Below are positions 27,890 to 36,286 of a stretch of DNA of 64,000 nt, piece after piece; position 1 is the stretch's first letter, and the number at the start of each line of letters is the position of its first letter. The DNA lies in NCBI GenBank assembly GCA_001464475.1, contig LNDX01000007.1:54101-118100 (forward strand), in the 5' to 3' direction. The stretch comes from Flavobacteriaceae bacterium Ga0077528. GTDB lineage: Bacteria; Bacteroidota; Bacteroidia; Flavobacteriales; Flavobacteriaceae. The translations under genes were made by a program, and so were the position numbers. The notes beneath the pieces were generated by a model, which worked only from the letters and a program-made list of their open reading frames with translations, was not told where the DNA came from and searched no databases.

Positions 27890-29086
27890 ATGAGAAAGAT
27901 TATTTATGCAATTTTATTTAGTACTACTTTAGGATTTCAAATGAATGCTCAAGTAGGTATAGGTACCACTTCTCCTAATTTAAGTTCTAGCTTAGATGTT
28001 AGTTCTTTAAATACAGGTGTCTTAATACCTCGTGTAAGTTTAACTTCAACTACTGTTGCCGCACCAGTAACCACGCCTGCAACATCGTTATTAGTTTACA
28101 ATATCAATACGGCTGGAGATGTTACGCCAGGGTATTACTATTGGAATGGTGTTTGGGTTCGTTTAGCTACTGGAAATCCTTGGACGATTACTTCTAACAT
28201 TTTTAATAATAATGGAACACATTCTATTGTAACCTCTATTCCCTCTACTATTACTTCAGCTAGGGCTGCTTGGTTGGTAGGAACAAATACAGCATCCACT
28301 AATGCTATTACTACTACTGGATATTTAGGTACAACTACTAACCAGAATATTGATTTGGTTTCTAATAATATTGTAAGAGGTAGATTATCCAATTTAGGTG
28401 AATTTTTTATAGGAACCACCAACACTGTTTTGGCAGGAGATTTAATGAATGGTGTCGGCAATGTTGCTTTTCCATGGGCAGTTAATGGTTATTCCTCATT
28501 TAATGGTAGTGGAACTTTCGGACAAATTACTGGTGGCACAACGGCTTTCGGCGGTGTTCAAGGTGAATATTATGGAACAAATTTAAGCGGAGCAGGTGTG
28601 AGAGGAATTAGTAATAATCAATCCACTGGAGTTAGCGGACAAGAAATATCATATAATGGTTGGGCAGTACGCGCAGATGGTGATGTTGCAACTACTGGTA
28701 ATTATTTTTTAATTTCTGATGGAAGACTTAAAAAAGATATTGCTCCCATAGAAAAAGCATTAGACAAAATACTAAAAATTGAAGGTGTATCTTACCATTA
28801 CGATACTGAAAAATACAAAAAATACTCCTTAAATCCACGTCACCAATTAGGTTTTATAGCTCAAGATTTAGAGAAAGTATTACCTGAAGCCGTGGCTACC
28901 AAAAATCTTTCTACTACCAATACCAGTAGAGAAGAAGGAGGAAAGGATGTAGAAGTAATGCAAGTTAAAACCGTAAACCTTGATGCTGTAATTCCAGTAT
29001 TAGTAGAAGCTATAAAAGAGCAACAAGCACAAATTGAAGATCTTAAAAAAGAAATTCAATTGTTGAAAAACAACACAAAACCATAA
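27890..29086 (+). CDS. Exported protein with C-terminal S74 intramolecular chaperone domain
   Basis: 398 residues with a signal peptide (MRKIIYAILFSTTLGFQMNA) followed by QVGIGTTSPN, a common start of Bacteroidota surface proteins. The middle is rich in Thr, Asn and Gly, with repeats suggesting a beta-structured trimeric fibre. The C-terminal third is a peptidase S74 / tail-fibre chaperone domain: SDGRLKKDI, with the candidate self-cleavage Ser 276 and Lys 281-282, then LGFIAQDLEKVLPEAV and a terminal coiled coil (AIKEQQAQIEDLKKEIQLL). In phage endosialidases this domain assembles the trimer and then cuts itself off. The stop codon touches hairpin cluster 2. Confidence 0.83.
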   Translation: MRKIIYAILFSTTLGFQMNAQVGIGTTSPNLSSSLDVSSLNTGVLIPRVSLTSTTVAAPVTTPATSLLVYNINTAGDVTPGYYYWNGVWVRLATGNPWTITSNIFNNNGTHSIVTSIPSTITSARAAWLVGTNTASTNAITTTGYLGTTTNQNIDLVSNNIVRGRLSNLGEFFIGTTNTVLAGDLMNGVGNVAFPWAVNGYSSFNGSGTFGQITGGTTAFGGVQGEYYGTNLSGAGVRGISNNQSTGVSGQEISYNGWAVRADGDVATTGNYFLISDGRLKKDIAPIEKALDKILKIEGVSYHYDTEKYKKYSLNPRHQLGFIAQDLEKVLPEAVATKNLSTTNTSREEGGKDVEVMQVKTVNLDAVIPVLVEAIKEQQAQIEDLKKEIQLLKNNTKP

Positions 29087-29494
29087 GCAGGGCTTCGAGA
29101 GCCTCAGCCACCGCATAACGTAAGCAGGGCTTCGAGTAACCTCAGCCACCGCTAGAACCTTTTTTTAAGCTACATATCTCCGTTGTCTGAGGTCCTTAAA
29201 TGTAGGATATTCTACGTTGGCTGAGGCTCTCGAAGCCAACGTTACGAGAACGTCTTTCAAATCTTTTTTTTAAGCAAAATAACTCCGTTGGCTGAGGTCA
29301 CTCGAAGTCAACGTTACGTGAATACCTCAGCCACCGCTAGAACTCTTCCTCAAGCAAAACACCTCCGTTGGCTGAGGCTCTTTATTATAGGATATTCTCC
29401 GTTGGCTGAGGCTCTCGAAGTCAACGTTACGAAATGCACTCGAAGCCAACGTTACGCAAACGTCTTATTATTGCCTGAGGCCACTCGAAGGCAA
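29087..29494. repeat. Hairpin-repeat cluster 2
   Basis: The cluster starts with the base after the S74 gene's stop. Two reverse units (29087-29113, 29120-29153) are followed by forward hairpins at 29215-29241, 29286-29313, 29400-29426 and 29471-29494. The last has a different stem (TTGCCT / AGGCAA) on the same loop GAGGCCACTCGA and lies inside the 3-prime end of the GIY-YIG gene. Half-units lie at 29325-29338 and 29370-29380. Confidence 0.92.
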
Positions 29495-29776
29495 ATCTCT
29501 GTAAGCCTTCGCTAATTCAGGCAATAAATCTAAATTACCTTCCATTAAAGCTTCTTTCTTTTTTCTACTCCAACCTTGCACTTGTTTTTCACGATAGAAA
29601 GCCTCATCAATTCTTTGGTATTCTTCATAATATAATAGCGAAACAGGCAATCGTTTCTTAGTATGATTTGCACCTTCACCATTTTGATGTTGCGCCAATC
29701 GTCTTTCTAAATCATTCGTACTTCCAGTATAATAACTACCATCCGAACAAAGTAAAATGTACATATAACCTTTCAT
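29468..29776 (-). CDS. Small GIY-YIG nuclease embedded in hairpin repeats
   Basis: 102 residues, a single GIY-YIG domain of the UPF0213/YhbQ size. Motifs: [17 protein letters not shown] (Tyr 6, Tyr 16 and the YTG form of YIG), catalytic Arg 25 in DLERRLAQH, metal-binding Glu 63 in YREKQVQGW and a C-terminal basic stretch. Residues 94-102 (DLPSSGLRQ) and the stop region are encoded by the repeat hairpin at 29471-29494, beyond the normal end of the domain. Repeats also begin 20 bases upstream of the start codon. Family members nick or cut DNA. The setting suggests, but does not prove, that it acts on the repeats. Confidence 0.85.
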   Translation of the reverse strand: MKGYMYILLCSDGSYYTGSTNDLERRLAQHQNGEGANHTKKRLPVSLLYYEEYQRIDEAFYREKQVQGWSRKKKEALMEGNLDLLPELAKAYRDLPSSGLRQ

Positions 29777-29795
29777 AAAAATAATATATATAATA

Positions 29796-30010
29796 AGCAG
29801 TGGCTTCGAGTAACCTCAGCCACCGCTAGAACCTTTTTTTAAGCTACATATCTCCGTTGACTGAGGCCACTCGAAGTCAACGTTACGTTATTTCCTCAGC
29901 CACCGCTAGAACCTTTTTTTAAGCTACATATCTCCGTTGGCTGAGGCCACTCGAAGTCAACGTTACGTAATGCTCTCGAAGCCAACGTTACGTAATGCTT
30001 TCGAAGCCAA
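29796..30010. repeat. Hairpin-repeat cluster 3
   Basis: A reverse unit at 29796-29827 is joined by the spacer AGAACCTTTTTTTAAGCTAC to a forward hairpin at 29855-29882 with arms CGTTGACT / AGTCAACG, a compensated change from the usual stem. The half-unit plus spacer repeat at 29894-29934 before another hairpin at 29935-29962. Two tail fragments (CTCGAAGCCAACGTTACG) follow, the last ending directly at the stop codon of the next gene. Confidence 0.92.
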
Positions 30011-30502
30011 TCATTCATCATCATCATCAAAATCCAAAAAATCATTGATATCAAATCCTTCATTTAGACCATCATCTACAGGAGGAGTTGCGCCTTCTGG
30101 ATTAAACAATTCCCATTCATCCCAATAATAGTTGGAAGTATCAAAGTTTTTTACCCATTCTATAAAAAGTAGTCTAAAAGCATCAATTTCATTTCGAATC
30201 AACTTCACATATTCTAAATCTTTATATTCTTTATGAAATCGTAGGCTTCCTACTTGAACATACAGATGCATTGCGTGTTCTCTAATGATAGCTGCATTTT
30301 GCATTCTTATGCTATACATATCACCACCTTCAGCACCAGCAATTTTTGCCGGAATGATCATAGCGTCTTCCATCATTAAATGTTTTGTTGCTTGTATGTA
30401 GTCATCCTCCTCAGGAAGTGAAGCAACTAAACTTTGCACCAATTGAAAAAGCAATTCCGCATTTTGATAAATAGGTAAGTTTTTTAGTTTGTCTAAGGCC
30501 AT
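30011..30502 (-). CDS. Hypothetical helical protein, possibly four-helix-bundle type
   Basis: 163 residues, mostly alpha-helical (YQNAELLFQLVQSLVASLPEE, AAIIREHAMHLYVQVGSLRF, YVKLIRNEIDAFRLLFIEWVKNF), with a very acidic tail (DFLDFDDDDE). The pattern, and GAEGGDMYSIRMQNAAIIREH, resembles the four-helix-bundle family that includes the 23S intervening-sequence protein and diversity-element accessory proteins. That is a guess from pattern. It starts 46 bases after mcrC in the same direction and may be the last gene of the defence transcript. Its TGA stop is immediately followed by a hairpin-repeat fragment. Confidence 0.5.
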   Translation of the reverse strand: MALDKLKNLPIYQNAELLFQLVQSLVASLPEEDDYIQATKHLMMEDAMIIPAKIAGAEGGDMYSIRMQNAAIIREHAMHLYVQVGSLRFHKEYKDLEYVKLIRNEIDAFRLLFIEWVKNFDTSNYYWDEWELFNPEGATPPVDDGLNEGFDINDFLDFDDDDE

Positions 30503-30548
30503 AACGGTAGTATATTAATTACAAATCTATAGGTTTGTCCTCTTTATG

Positions 30549-31784
30549 TTAAGGAGCAATCACATCAAACCAATTCAATATTTTTACTCCAATATTTTCA
30601 TCTAATTTTTCACCTTCAAAAATCGATATTTTTCCTAAGGCGCATGCATGATGTTCATTTTTATGTTCAATTTTTTCAAATGAAACAAAGCTATCATCAT
30701 TAATCATTGATGCCGTATTTGATGGATACAACAACATGGCTTTATCGGATTTCCAATAATCGTTATACACATACATCTGTCTCAAATCATTGGTTGATGG
30801 TTCAGAATAATCTATGTTTTTCCATTTGGTATCAATGATGTATTTCTGACTTCCTTTCTCAATAACTATATCAGGTCGAATAGAAATAGTTTTCCAAAAC
30901 GTTTTTGATTCTTGACCATAGATAGTTACCTCCTTTGGAGCAGCTTGTTTCAATCTTATCAAAACATATTCTTCCCAAAGCGAATTCATATCAAACAACA
31001 ACGCCAACATTCGTTCATTGCCACTAGAAACATTGGGCGCATAATTCAAGATAATTAATCTTGCTATAGCCAAAGCCGTTTCATAAGGAGCCGTTTTTCT
31101 ATTCTTTGGTACTTTGGTAAAAGTGGCTTCATTAACATTGACGCTTTTTACTTCTGGAAAATCCAATTGCACGGTTTTGCATTTACTATATAGATAATTG
31201 CCTTTACTGCATTTTTCTACAATGTCTAAAGCTTTATACAAAATTTGATGTACCAAATGGTCTTTGTCGTACACTTGATGCGTAGTATAAAATCGTTCTT
31301 TATGCACCAAGTTCTTATTGATATGACCAGCAAATTCTAGCTTACCTTTTAGCGCTTTTACATTACTGGTTTCTTTATAATATTGTTTGATTAAACCTTG
31401 ATGGAGTAGGAGTTGCACCTCATTCAAAAACCACTCAAAGTAAATGTCTAACAGATGAATTTGTTGTTTGTTTACATCAGCTTCGCCCACTTGTTGCACT
31501 TTTAGTTTTCGGGTTACTCGAAGCATATTGATTAAAGCTTTTTGCCATACTGCTTTGCTTTTTCCATCATTGTCAATCTTTGGCAGAATCTCAATCGTTA
31601 AGCCATCTACTTGAATAACGCCAACGTATTGCTTGAACACAATACCATTATGTTTTAAATCAAAATACTTGTAGTTATGCAAAGCATTAAGTTTTGACAA
31701 TGCCACAAAATGACGTTGTTCAAACTTACCTTCTATCGCTAGAAAGCTATGTTCAAATACTTGTATAACGTTTTGCTTTAACAT
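30549..31784 (-). CDS. mcrC: McrC-like subunit of a type IV restriction system
   Basis: 411 residues. McrC supplies the nuclease domain of the GTP-driven McrBC complex that cuts modified DNA. The N-terminal part has the DUF2357/McrC text (NGIVFKQYVGVIQVDGLTIEILPKI) and a helical middle with LLFDMNSLWEEYVLIRL. The C-terminal PD-(D/E)xK nuclease is visible as ISIRPDIVIEKGSQKYIIDTKWK, with Asp, Asp and Lys in place. It starts two bases after the mcrB stop. No truncation is seen. Confidence 0.9.
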   Translation of the reverse strand: MLKQNVIQVFEHSFLAIEGKFEQRHFVALSKLNALHNYKYFDLKHNGIVFKQYVGVIQVDGLTIEILPKIDNDGKSKAVWQKALINMLRVTRKLKVQQVGEADVNKQQIHLLDIYFEWFLNEVQLLLHQGLIKQYYKETSNVKALKGKLEFAGHINKNLVHKERFYTTHQVYDKDHLVHQILYKALDIVEKCSKGNYLYSKCKTVQLDFPEVKSVNVNEATFTKVPKNRKTAPYETALAIARLIILNYAPNVSSGNERMLALLFDMNSLWEEYVLIRLKQAAPKEVTIYGQESKTFWKTISIRPDIVIEKGSQKYIIDTKWKNIDYSEPSTNDLRQMYVYNDYWKSDKAMLLYPSNTASMINDDSFVSFEKIEHKNEHHACALGKISIFEGEKLDENIGVKILNWFDVIAP

Positions 31785-31786
31785 AA

Positions 31787-34700
31787 TTAAGCTAATAATG
31801 TTGTAATAGCTGCACCAAAGTCAACTTCATTAAAAGGAATTAACTCATAAGACTTAATAATATCCACTTCGTTTTTAGTCTCAAAATCTGCAAAAATAGA
31901 TTTGTCATTTGTTTTAGCTATGCTTTTCTCTCTTACAAATCCTTTTCCTAAAACCAAACCTATTTTTCCATAATCGTTATAAAAATACTCTTGCAACAAC
32001 GGAATTATTTCATTTTCAAACGAGCTCTTAAAATCAGGTTTTATAAAATAAGCATGCCCTAGCGTATGGTTTCTATCCAACAGAACTTCAATTCGATTGT
32101 TGATTTTTTCCATTATTGCGTTACGTGGATAATCTGTAAAACCTTTTCTATTGACAACTTCGCTATTAGGCATTAATTCTTTAAAACTAAATCGTCTTCT
32201 TAATGCAGTGTCCAGTGCTTCAACACTTCGGTCGGCTGTATTCATTGTACCATAAATATCAATATTACTTGGTACACCAAATTCTTTTTTAGAGTAAGGC
32301 AACTTCACTTTCATTTCATTAACAGCACCCAATCGTTTGTCCGTTTCAATTAAAGTGATTAATTCACCAAATATTTGAGAAACATTACCTCTGTTAATCT
32401 CGTCAATAAAAATAGCATATCGATTTGAAGGATCACTCTGTGCTCTAGAGCATAATTCTTTAAAGATACCTGATTCAATTTTATAGGTCAATTCAGTAGT
32501 TTCAGTTTCATCATCCATTTTGGGTTTTATACCTTCAATGAAGTCTTCATAGGAAAACGACTGATGGAAAGTGGTAAACACATAATGTTTGATTTCTTTC
32601 TCAGGATTAGCCTTAAAATTATTTACAGATTCTAAAATATCGTACAATTCAGGAGATTGTTCCTTCAATTCATTTTCTAATAGCATCCAACTTTTATCTT
32701 CATTTTTATCAAAAACAAAAGGTGTTTGTCTTTGTGTATAAGCAACAGTTACTGATTCATGAATGGTGTGCATTTGAAGTGTACCCCATAATGTAGCACG
32801 AACATTTTTAGATTCAGAAAGTTCAGCCTTTAAAGCTACCCATCGATTGGTCAAAATATCGTTTACTCTTGAAGTACCATTTTCTATAAGAGCAATAGCT
32901 ATAACTTGCCACCAAGTTAAATTACGAACGGTCTCTTCAAAAAACAATTCTTTTGTAATAGAAGTTTCCTTTAAAGTATATTTTGGGAAATAGTCTGTTT
33001 TTAAAGTATACGTTTTCCCAGTTCCTGGCGGACCGTAAAGGATTTGATTAATTGGTGCTTTATAACTCATAATAGAATTTGTTGTTTTTTGAAATCTTAG
33101 TCTAAAGGCTGGATTAAAAACAGCTTCTTCAAAATCAGAATAATTTTTACTTCTATAACTTGACCTTTGAACTCTTTTTAATTCTTGAAGAATGCCATCA
33201 AAAACCGATTGTTTTTCACTTGCGACTAAATCTAATTCATTTAAATAAGTACCAAAAGGTAGTGGTTCTTTTCCTGCAAAGTTTTCACTTGTAGGTCTTA
33301 TTTTGTCTTTTGTAATTACAAAATATTTTCCCTTATGATGTTTTTTTAGTAATAACAATGCTATGCGTTGTCCAATGGTAAAACTTAATCTGTCTTTACG
33401 ATAAGTGAATAATAATCGTTCTTCACCTTGTTTTAAATTTAAAGTATCAATTATTTCAAATAATAAATTGAAGTAACTTTTTAAATCTTCAAATTCAAAT
33501 TTTTGAAGTACTTTTTCAAAATTGTCATTTTCCATCGATGCTAAGTCTAAGAATGTTTCATATTGTTCTTTTGTTGCAGTAAAGTTGGTTCCTTGATTAC
33601 CGCCTTTAAAATCAGCAAAAGCTTCATCATCTTTAACCATTTCCCATAAAACAGGTGATTCTGTCAAATTATAGTCAATAGTGATTCTAACTCTATTGTT
33701 TTCAACTTGTGGAGTAGGAGATAGATAGTAACTCATTTCTGCGTCATCCTCTTTCATCATGGTTACTTCAGAAGCTATAGTTCCCAAAGCATAACAGCCA
33801 GCATTGGCTCCGGTTAACCACAAAATAAATTTATCGCCTTCTTTTATTTTGTCTTTATGAGCACTTACCGTCCAAGTTGCAACAGCATTGTTATTGATAG
33901 CAGTTACTGCATCATAAATTTTTGGAGAACCTTGAAATATCCAGTAGTTAACAGAACTTCCAGTACCAAAACGTTCTTCTAAAAATCGAAGATACTGCCT
34001 TTTTCCTAACATTGCCTTCGGTCTACCAGAAGCATGGTTGTTACTATATTCTGAAAAAGGAGTTGATGTATTGTATAAGTTAGTTCTAATTAATTCTATT
34101 TCGTTTTTATAGTCTGTAGTAGTAATAATAAAAAGCTCTGAATTAAAATTCTCTTTATACTTTACTTCATATTCATTGATTTCGTTTTCAAATCGCTCTC
34201 TATTCGAACCAAATTGGTTTTTAAAATAATTACCACCACTAACATTGGCTGCCATCCAATCAATAAATTCAGATTTTACATTTATTGCCGTAGCAGACTC
34301 TTTTTTATCTAGCATCTGATACAAAATATCTTGCGTCAATAATAAATGATTTGAGCCATCGTAATAGTCTGGAATATAGTTTTTCACTAATTCAATTAAT
34401 TCTAAATCCTCTCTAATGTAATCTTCAATTATTCTATTTAGCAACAATAAATAGTGTTCATATTTTTCATTCTTTCCTGCTTCATTTTCTTTTAGCAAAC
34501 CACACAGTTTTTTATAAAAGGAATATTTATAAAAGGTGTATTTCTCAGGATTGTAAAATGTTAAATAAGCGGCGATGCTTCTTTCATCTTGATGATGTTG
34601 TCTTTGACCACCATTGTCAACATATACTTTTAAAGTGGCATCACTAAAGGCCTCAACTCTTGAAGACAAATCTAAACTTTCATTAAATAAATTTTTGAAA

Positions 34701-35188
34701 AAAGACCTAATAGCTTCGGCATCAACTTTTAAAATAATCTGCAAAACAGCTAAAGCCATTGGGTAAATTAAATTATTGTATTTAATCCCTTTTACTTCTT
34801 CCAAAAAATCTGTAGCTTCTAAATTTGGTCTTCCCTTAAATTGGTCTACTAATTCCCATTTATATTCTTCATCTTTTAATCGGGTTTCCTTAATATGCTT
34901 TTTGTAATTAGCTATTAAAGTTAAAATAGGATTATTACTTTTTTCTCTTACCTCAAATCCCATTTTCTCCAAAAACTCATTTGTTGGCCATCCACCACCT
35001 CTAGGCCAATCTTTGGAACCATCATATTGCGCTCTTGCAAATCGCATTACCTCTTTTGGAGGATAAGGAACATCATCAATAAAAACTTCCCATCTTGTTC
35101 CATCGGTTAGTTTTTTAGTTGATTTTTTTAATTCTTCAATTCCTTTGAGAACATGTTCTCTTGTTATTTCATTTGGTTTAAAGGACAT
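31787..35188 (-). CDS. mcrB: McrB-like GTPase with EVE reader domain
   Basis: 1,133 residues, much longer than E. coli McrB (about 460). The first 80 residues contain WEVFIDDVPYPPKEVMRFAR, like the N-terminal head domain of ScoMcrA-type enzymes. A helical region follows (about 100-400). An EVE domain (about 413-550; NYWIFQGSPKIYD, KDKIKEGDKFILWLTG, GCYALGTIAS) should bind a modified base in DNA. The AAA+ motor starts with Walker A GPPGTGKT (719-726), has IFIDEINRGNVSQIFGE as Walker B and the McrB-specific MNTADRS (982-988) used for GTP. It probably recognises modified cytosine in foreign DNA and drives McrC. Confidence 0.9.
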   Translation of the reverse strand: MSFKPNEITREHVLKGIEELKKSTKKLTDGTRWEVFIDDVPYPPKEVMRFARAQYDGSKDWPRGGGWPTNEFLEKMGFEVREKSNNPILTLIANYKKHIKETRLKDEEYKWELVDQFKGRPNLEATDFLEEVKGIKYNNLIYPMALAVLQIILKVDAEAIRSFFKNLFNESLDLSSRVEAFSDATLKVYVDNGGQRQHHQDERSIAAYLTFYNPEKYTFYKYSFYKKLCGLLKENEAGKNEKYEHYLLLLNRIIEDYIREDLELIELVKNYIPDYYDGSNHLLLTQDILYQMLDKKESATAINVKSEFIDWMAANVSGGNYFKNQFGSNRERFENEINEYEVKYKENFNSELFIITTTDYKNEIELIRTNLYNTSTPFSEYSNNHASGRPKAMLGKRQYLRFLEERFGTGSSVNYWIFQGSPKIYDAVTAINNNAVATWTVSAHKDKIKEGDKFILWLTGANAGCYALGTIASEVTMMKEDDAEMSYYLSPTPQVENNRVRITIDYNLTESPVLWEMVKDDEAFADFKGGNQGTNFTATKEQYETFLDLASMENDNFEKVLQKFEFEDLKSYFNLLFEIIDTLNLKQGEERLLFTYRKDRLSFTIGQRIALLLLKKHHKGKYFVITKDKIRPTSENFAGKEPLPFGTYLNELDLVASEKQSVFDGILQELKRVQRSSYRSKNYSDFEEAVFNPAFRLRFQKTTNSIMSYKAPINQILYGPPGTGKTYTLKTDYFPKYTLKETSITKELFFEETVRNLTWWQVIAIALIENGTSRVNDILTNRWVALKAELSESKNVRATLWGTLQMHTIHESVTVAYTQRQTPFVFDKNEDKSWMLLENELKEQSPELYDILESVNNFKANPEKEIKHYVFTTFHQSFSYEDFIEGIKPKMDDETETTELTYKIESGIFKELCSRAQSDPSNRYAIFIDEINRGNVSQIFGELITLIETDKRLGAVNEMKVKLPYSKKEFGVPSNIDIYGTMNTADRSVEALDTALRRRFSFKELMPNSEVVNRKGFTDYPRNAIMEKINNRIEVLLDRNHTLGHAYFIKPDFKSSFENEIIPLLQEYFYNDYGKIGLVLGKGFVREKSIAKTNDKSIFADFETKNEVDIIKSYELIPFNEVDFGAAITTLLA

Positions 35189-35281
35189 TTACTTAACTTT
35201 TTTATTTTCTATTTTTACAAAAAAAGCATAAATTATTTCAAGACTATTTATATTTTTTTGTTTTTTTTTTTTTTATAAATT

Positions 35282-35319
35282 CCACAAAGTCATGAGACTT
35301 TGCGGTGCTGGTACCAGCA
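35282..35319. repeat. Two adjacent palindromes next to a poly-T/A tract
   Basis: A 10-bp inverted repeat (CCACAAAGTC / GACTTTGCGG, one wobble) with a 4-base loop is joined to the perfect 14-bp palindrome TGCTGGTACCAGCA, which ends five bases from the stop codon of the gene at 35325. A run of about 16 T lies just to the left (35258-35273). On the minus strand the hairpins are followed by A rather than T, so a normal terminator reading does not fit. Confidence 0.7.
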
Positions 35320-35324
35320 GATTT

Positions 35325-36209
35325 TTATTCTAGTTCAAGTTTTTTATGCATTTCATACCATTCTTTTCCAAATTGGATGCTTTCTAATGCATCTTTTCGT
35401 TTGTCTTCTGGTAAGCACTCAATACAGGTTAGATATTGAAGACCTTTGTAATGCTGTTTACATTTAGGACATAATTCCATTTTCTTTATATCAAAGCTAT
35501 AGGCACATTTTTTACATGCAGTTATTGCATCTTCAAAAGAAAGATACTTAATACAATCATCTAGATGAAGCAAAAATGCCTCTTTTTCAATTGTTTCAGA
35601 ATCTTTATTTTTTGCATGTTCTCTTTGCATCCAATATTTGATACTTGACAAATTATTCTTATTTCTCCATTTATCCTTTGATTCGAAACATTTATCTACA
35701 ACTTCGTAAGCTTCTTTATCTTCATAAAAAATAGAGATAAGTTCGTCTAAAGTTCTATAAATTGCTTCATCAAATTCATGCTTACAATCAGCGCAACGAT
35801 ATTTTGGATTTTTTCTCACTCTTTCGCTTGGATTTTTGCACTTACAATTCGGACACAGTAGAACAGGAAAATAGTCGTGATTTTTTACTACGTAATCTGT
35901 AAACTCTGATTTATTTATTTCTGGATTTATGTCTATACTATCTTTTGCATACTTCCTTGTTATCTCTCTTAAATATTCCGAGAATTTTCTTGGATGAGAA
36001 AGATGTTGTACGGTTAAAGTTTCAGTGCCAGAGCATATTTCACATTTATCTTTTAGAAATTTGAGTCTTCTCTCTTGCCAGTCTTTTGTATACCAAGAAC
36101 GTTGGCCTTCTTTTATTTCACACCAAAATTGAGCTTTTGCGACTTCTAGTTGAATTTCGCCATTGACCAATTTATACCTTAAATCTATATGTTCTTTATA
36201 TGTCAACAT
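35325..36209 (-). CDS. Multi-zinc-ribbon protein with HNH-like N-terminal motif
   Basis: 294 residues, not assigned to a family. Residues 56-72 read CEICSGTETLTVQHLSHP (C56-x2-C59, H69, H72), the spacing of an HNH nuclease zinc knuckle. Further cysteine pairs are C119/C122 with C139/C142 and C232/C235 with C247/C250, plus C262/C265, so three or more zinc sites are likely. The text between is charged and helical. It lies between hsdR (77 bases upstream) and mcrB (136 bases downstream), all in one direction, so it is likely part of the defence island. An HNH nuclease or nucleic-acid-binding accessory is the best guess. Confidence 0.55.
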   Translation of the reverse strand: MLTYKEHIDLRYKLVNGEIQLEVAKAQFWCEIKEGQRSWYTKDWQERRLKFLKDKCEICSGTETLTVQHLSHPRKFSEYLREITRKYAKDSIDINPEINKSEFTDYVVKNHDYFPVLLCPNCKCKNPSERVRKNPKYRCADCKHEFDEAIYRTLDELISIFYEDKEAYEVVDKCFESKDKWRNKNNLSSIKYWMQREHAKNKDSETIEKEAFLLHLDDCIKYLSFEDAITACKKCAYSFDIKKMELCPKCKQHYKGLQYLTCIECLPEDKRKDALESIQFGKEWYEMHKKLELE

Positions 36210-36286
36210 TTCTTTTTGCTGATCTAAATTAATAACCTCTTTTAATTATTCTAAATCAATTTTCATAATACATTTTATTACTTATA

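Noticed and set aside
27204..29962. Possible CRISPR array
   Set aside because: Spacer lengths are irregular, the spacers are themselves conserved between copies, units occur in both orientations and there are no cas genes.
27412..30128. Open frames of 63-75 codons across the hairpin clusters (27412-27603, 29288-29515, 29937-30128)
   Set aside because: They are hairpin repeats read as codons; the peptide text repeats with each unit and no function can be assigned.
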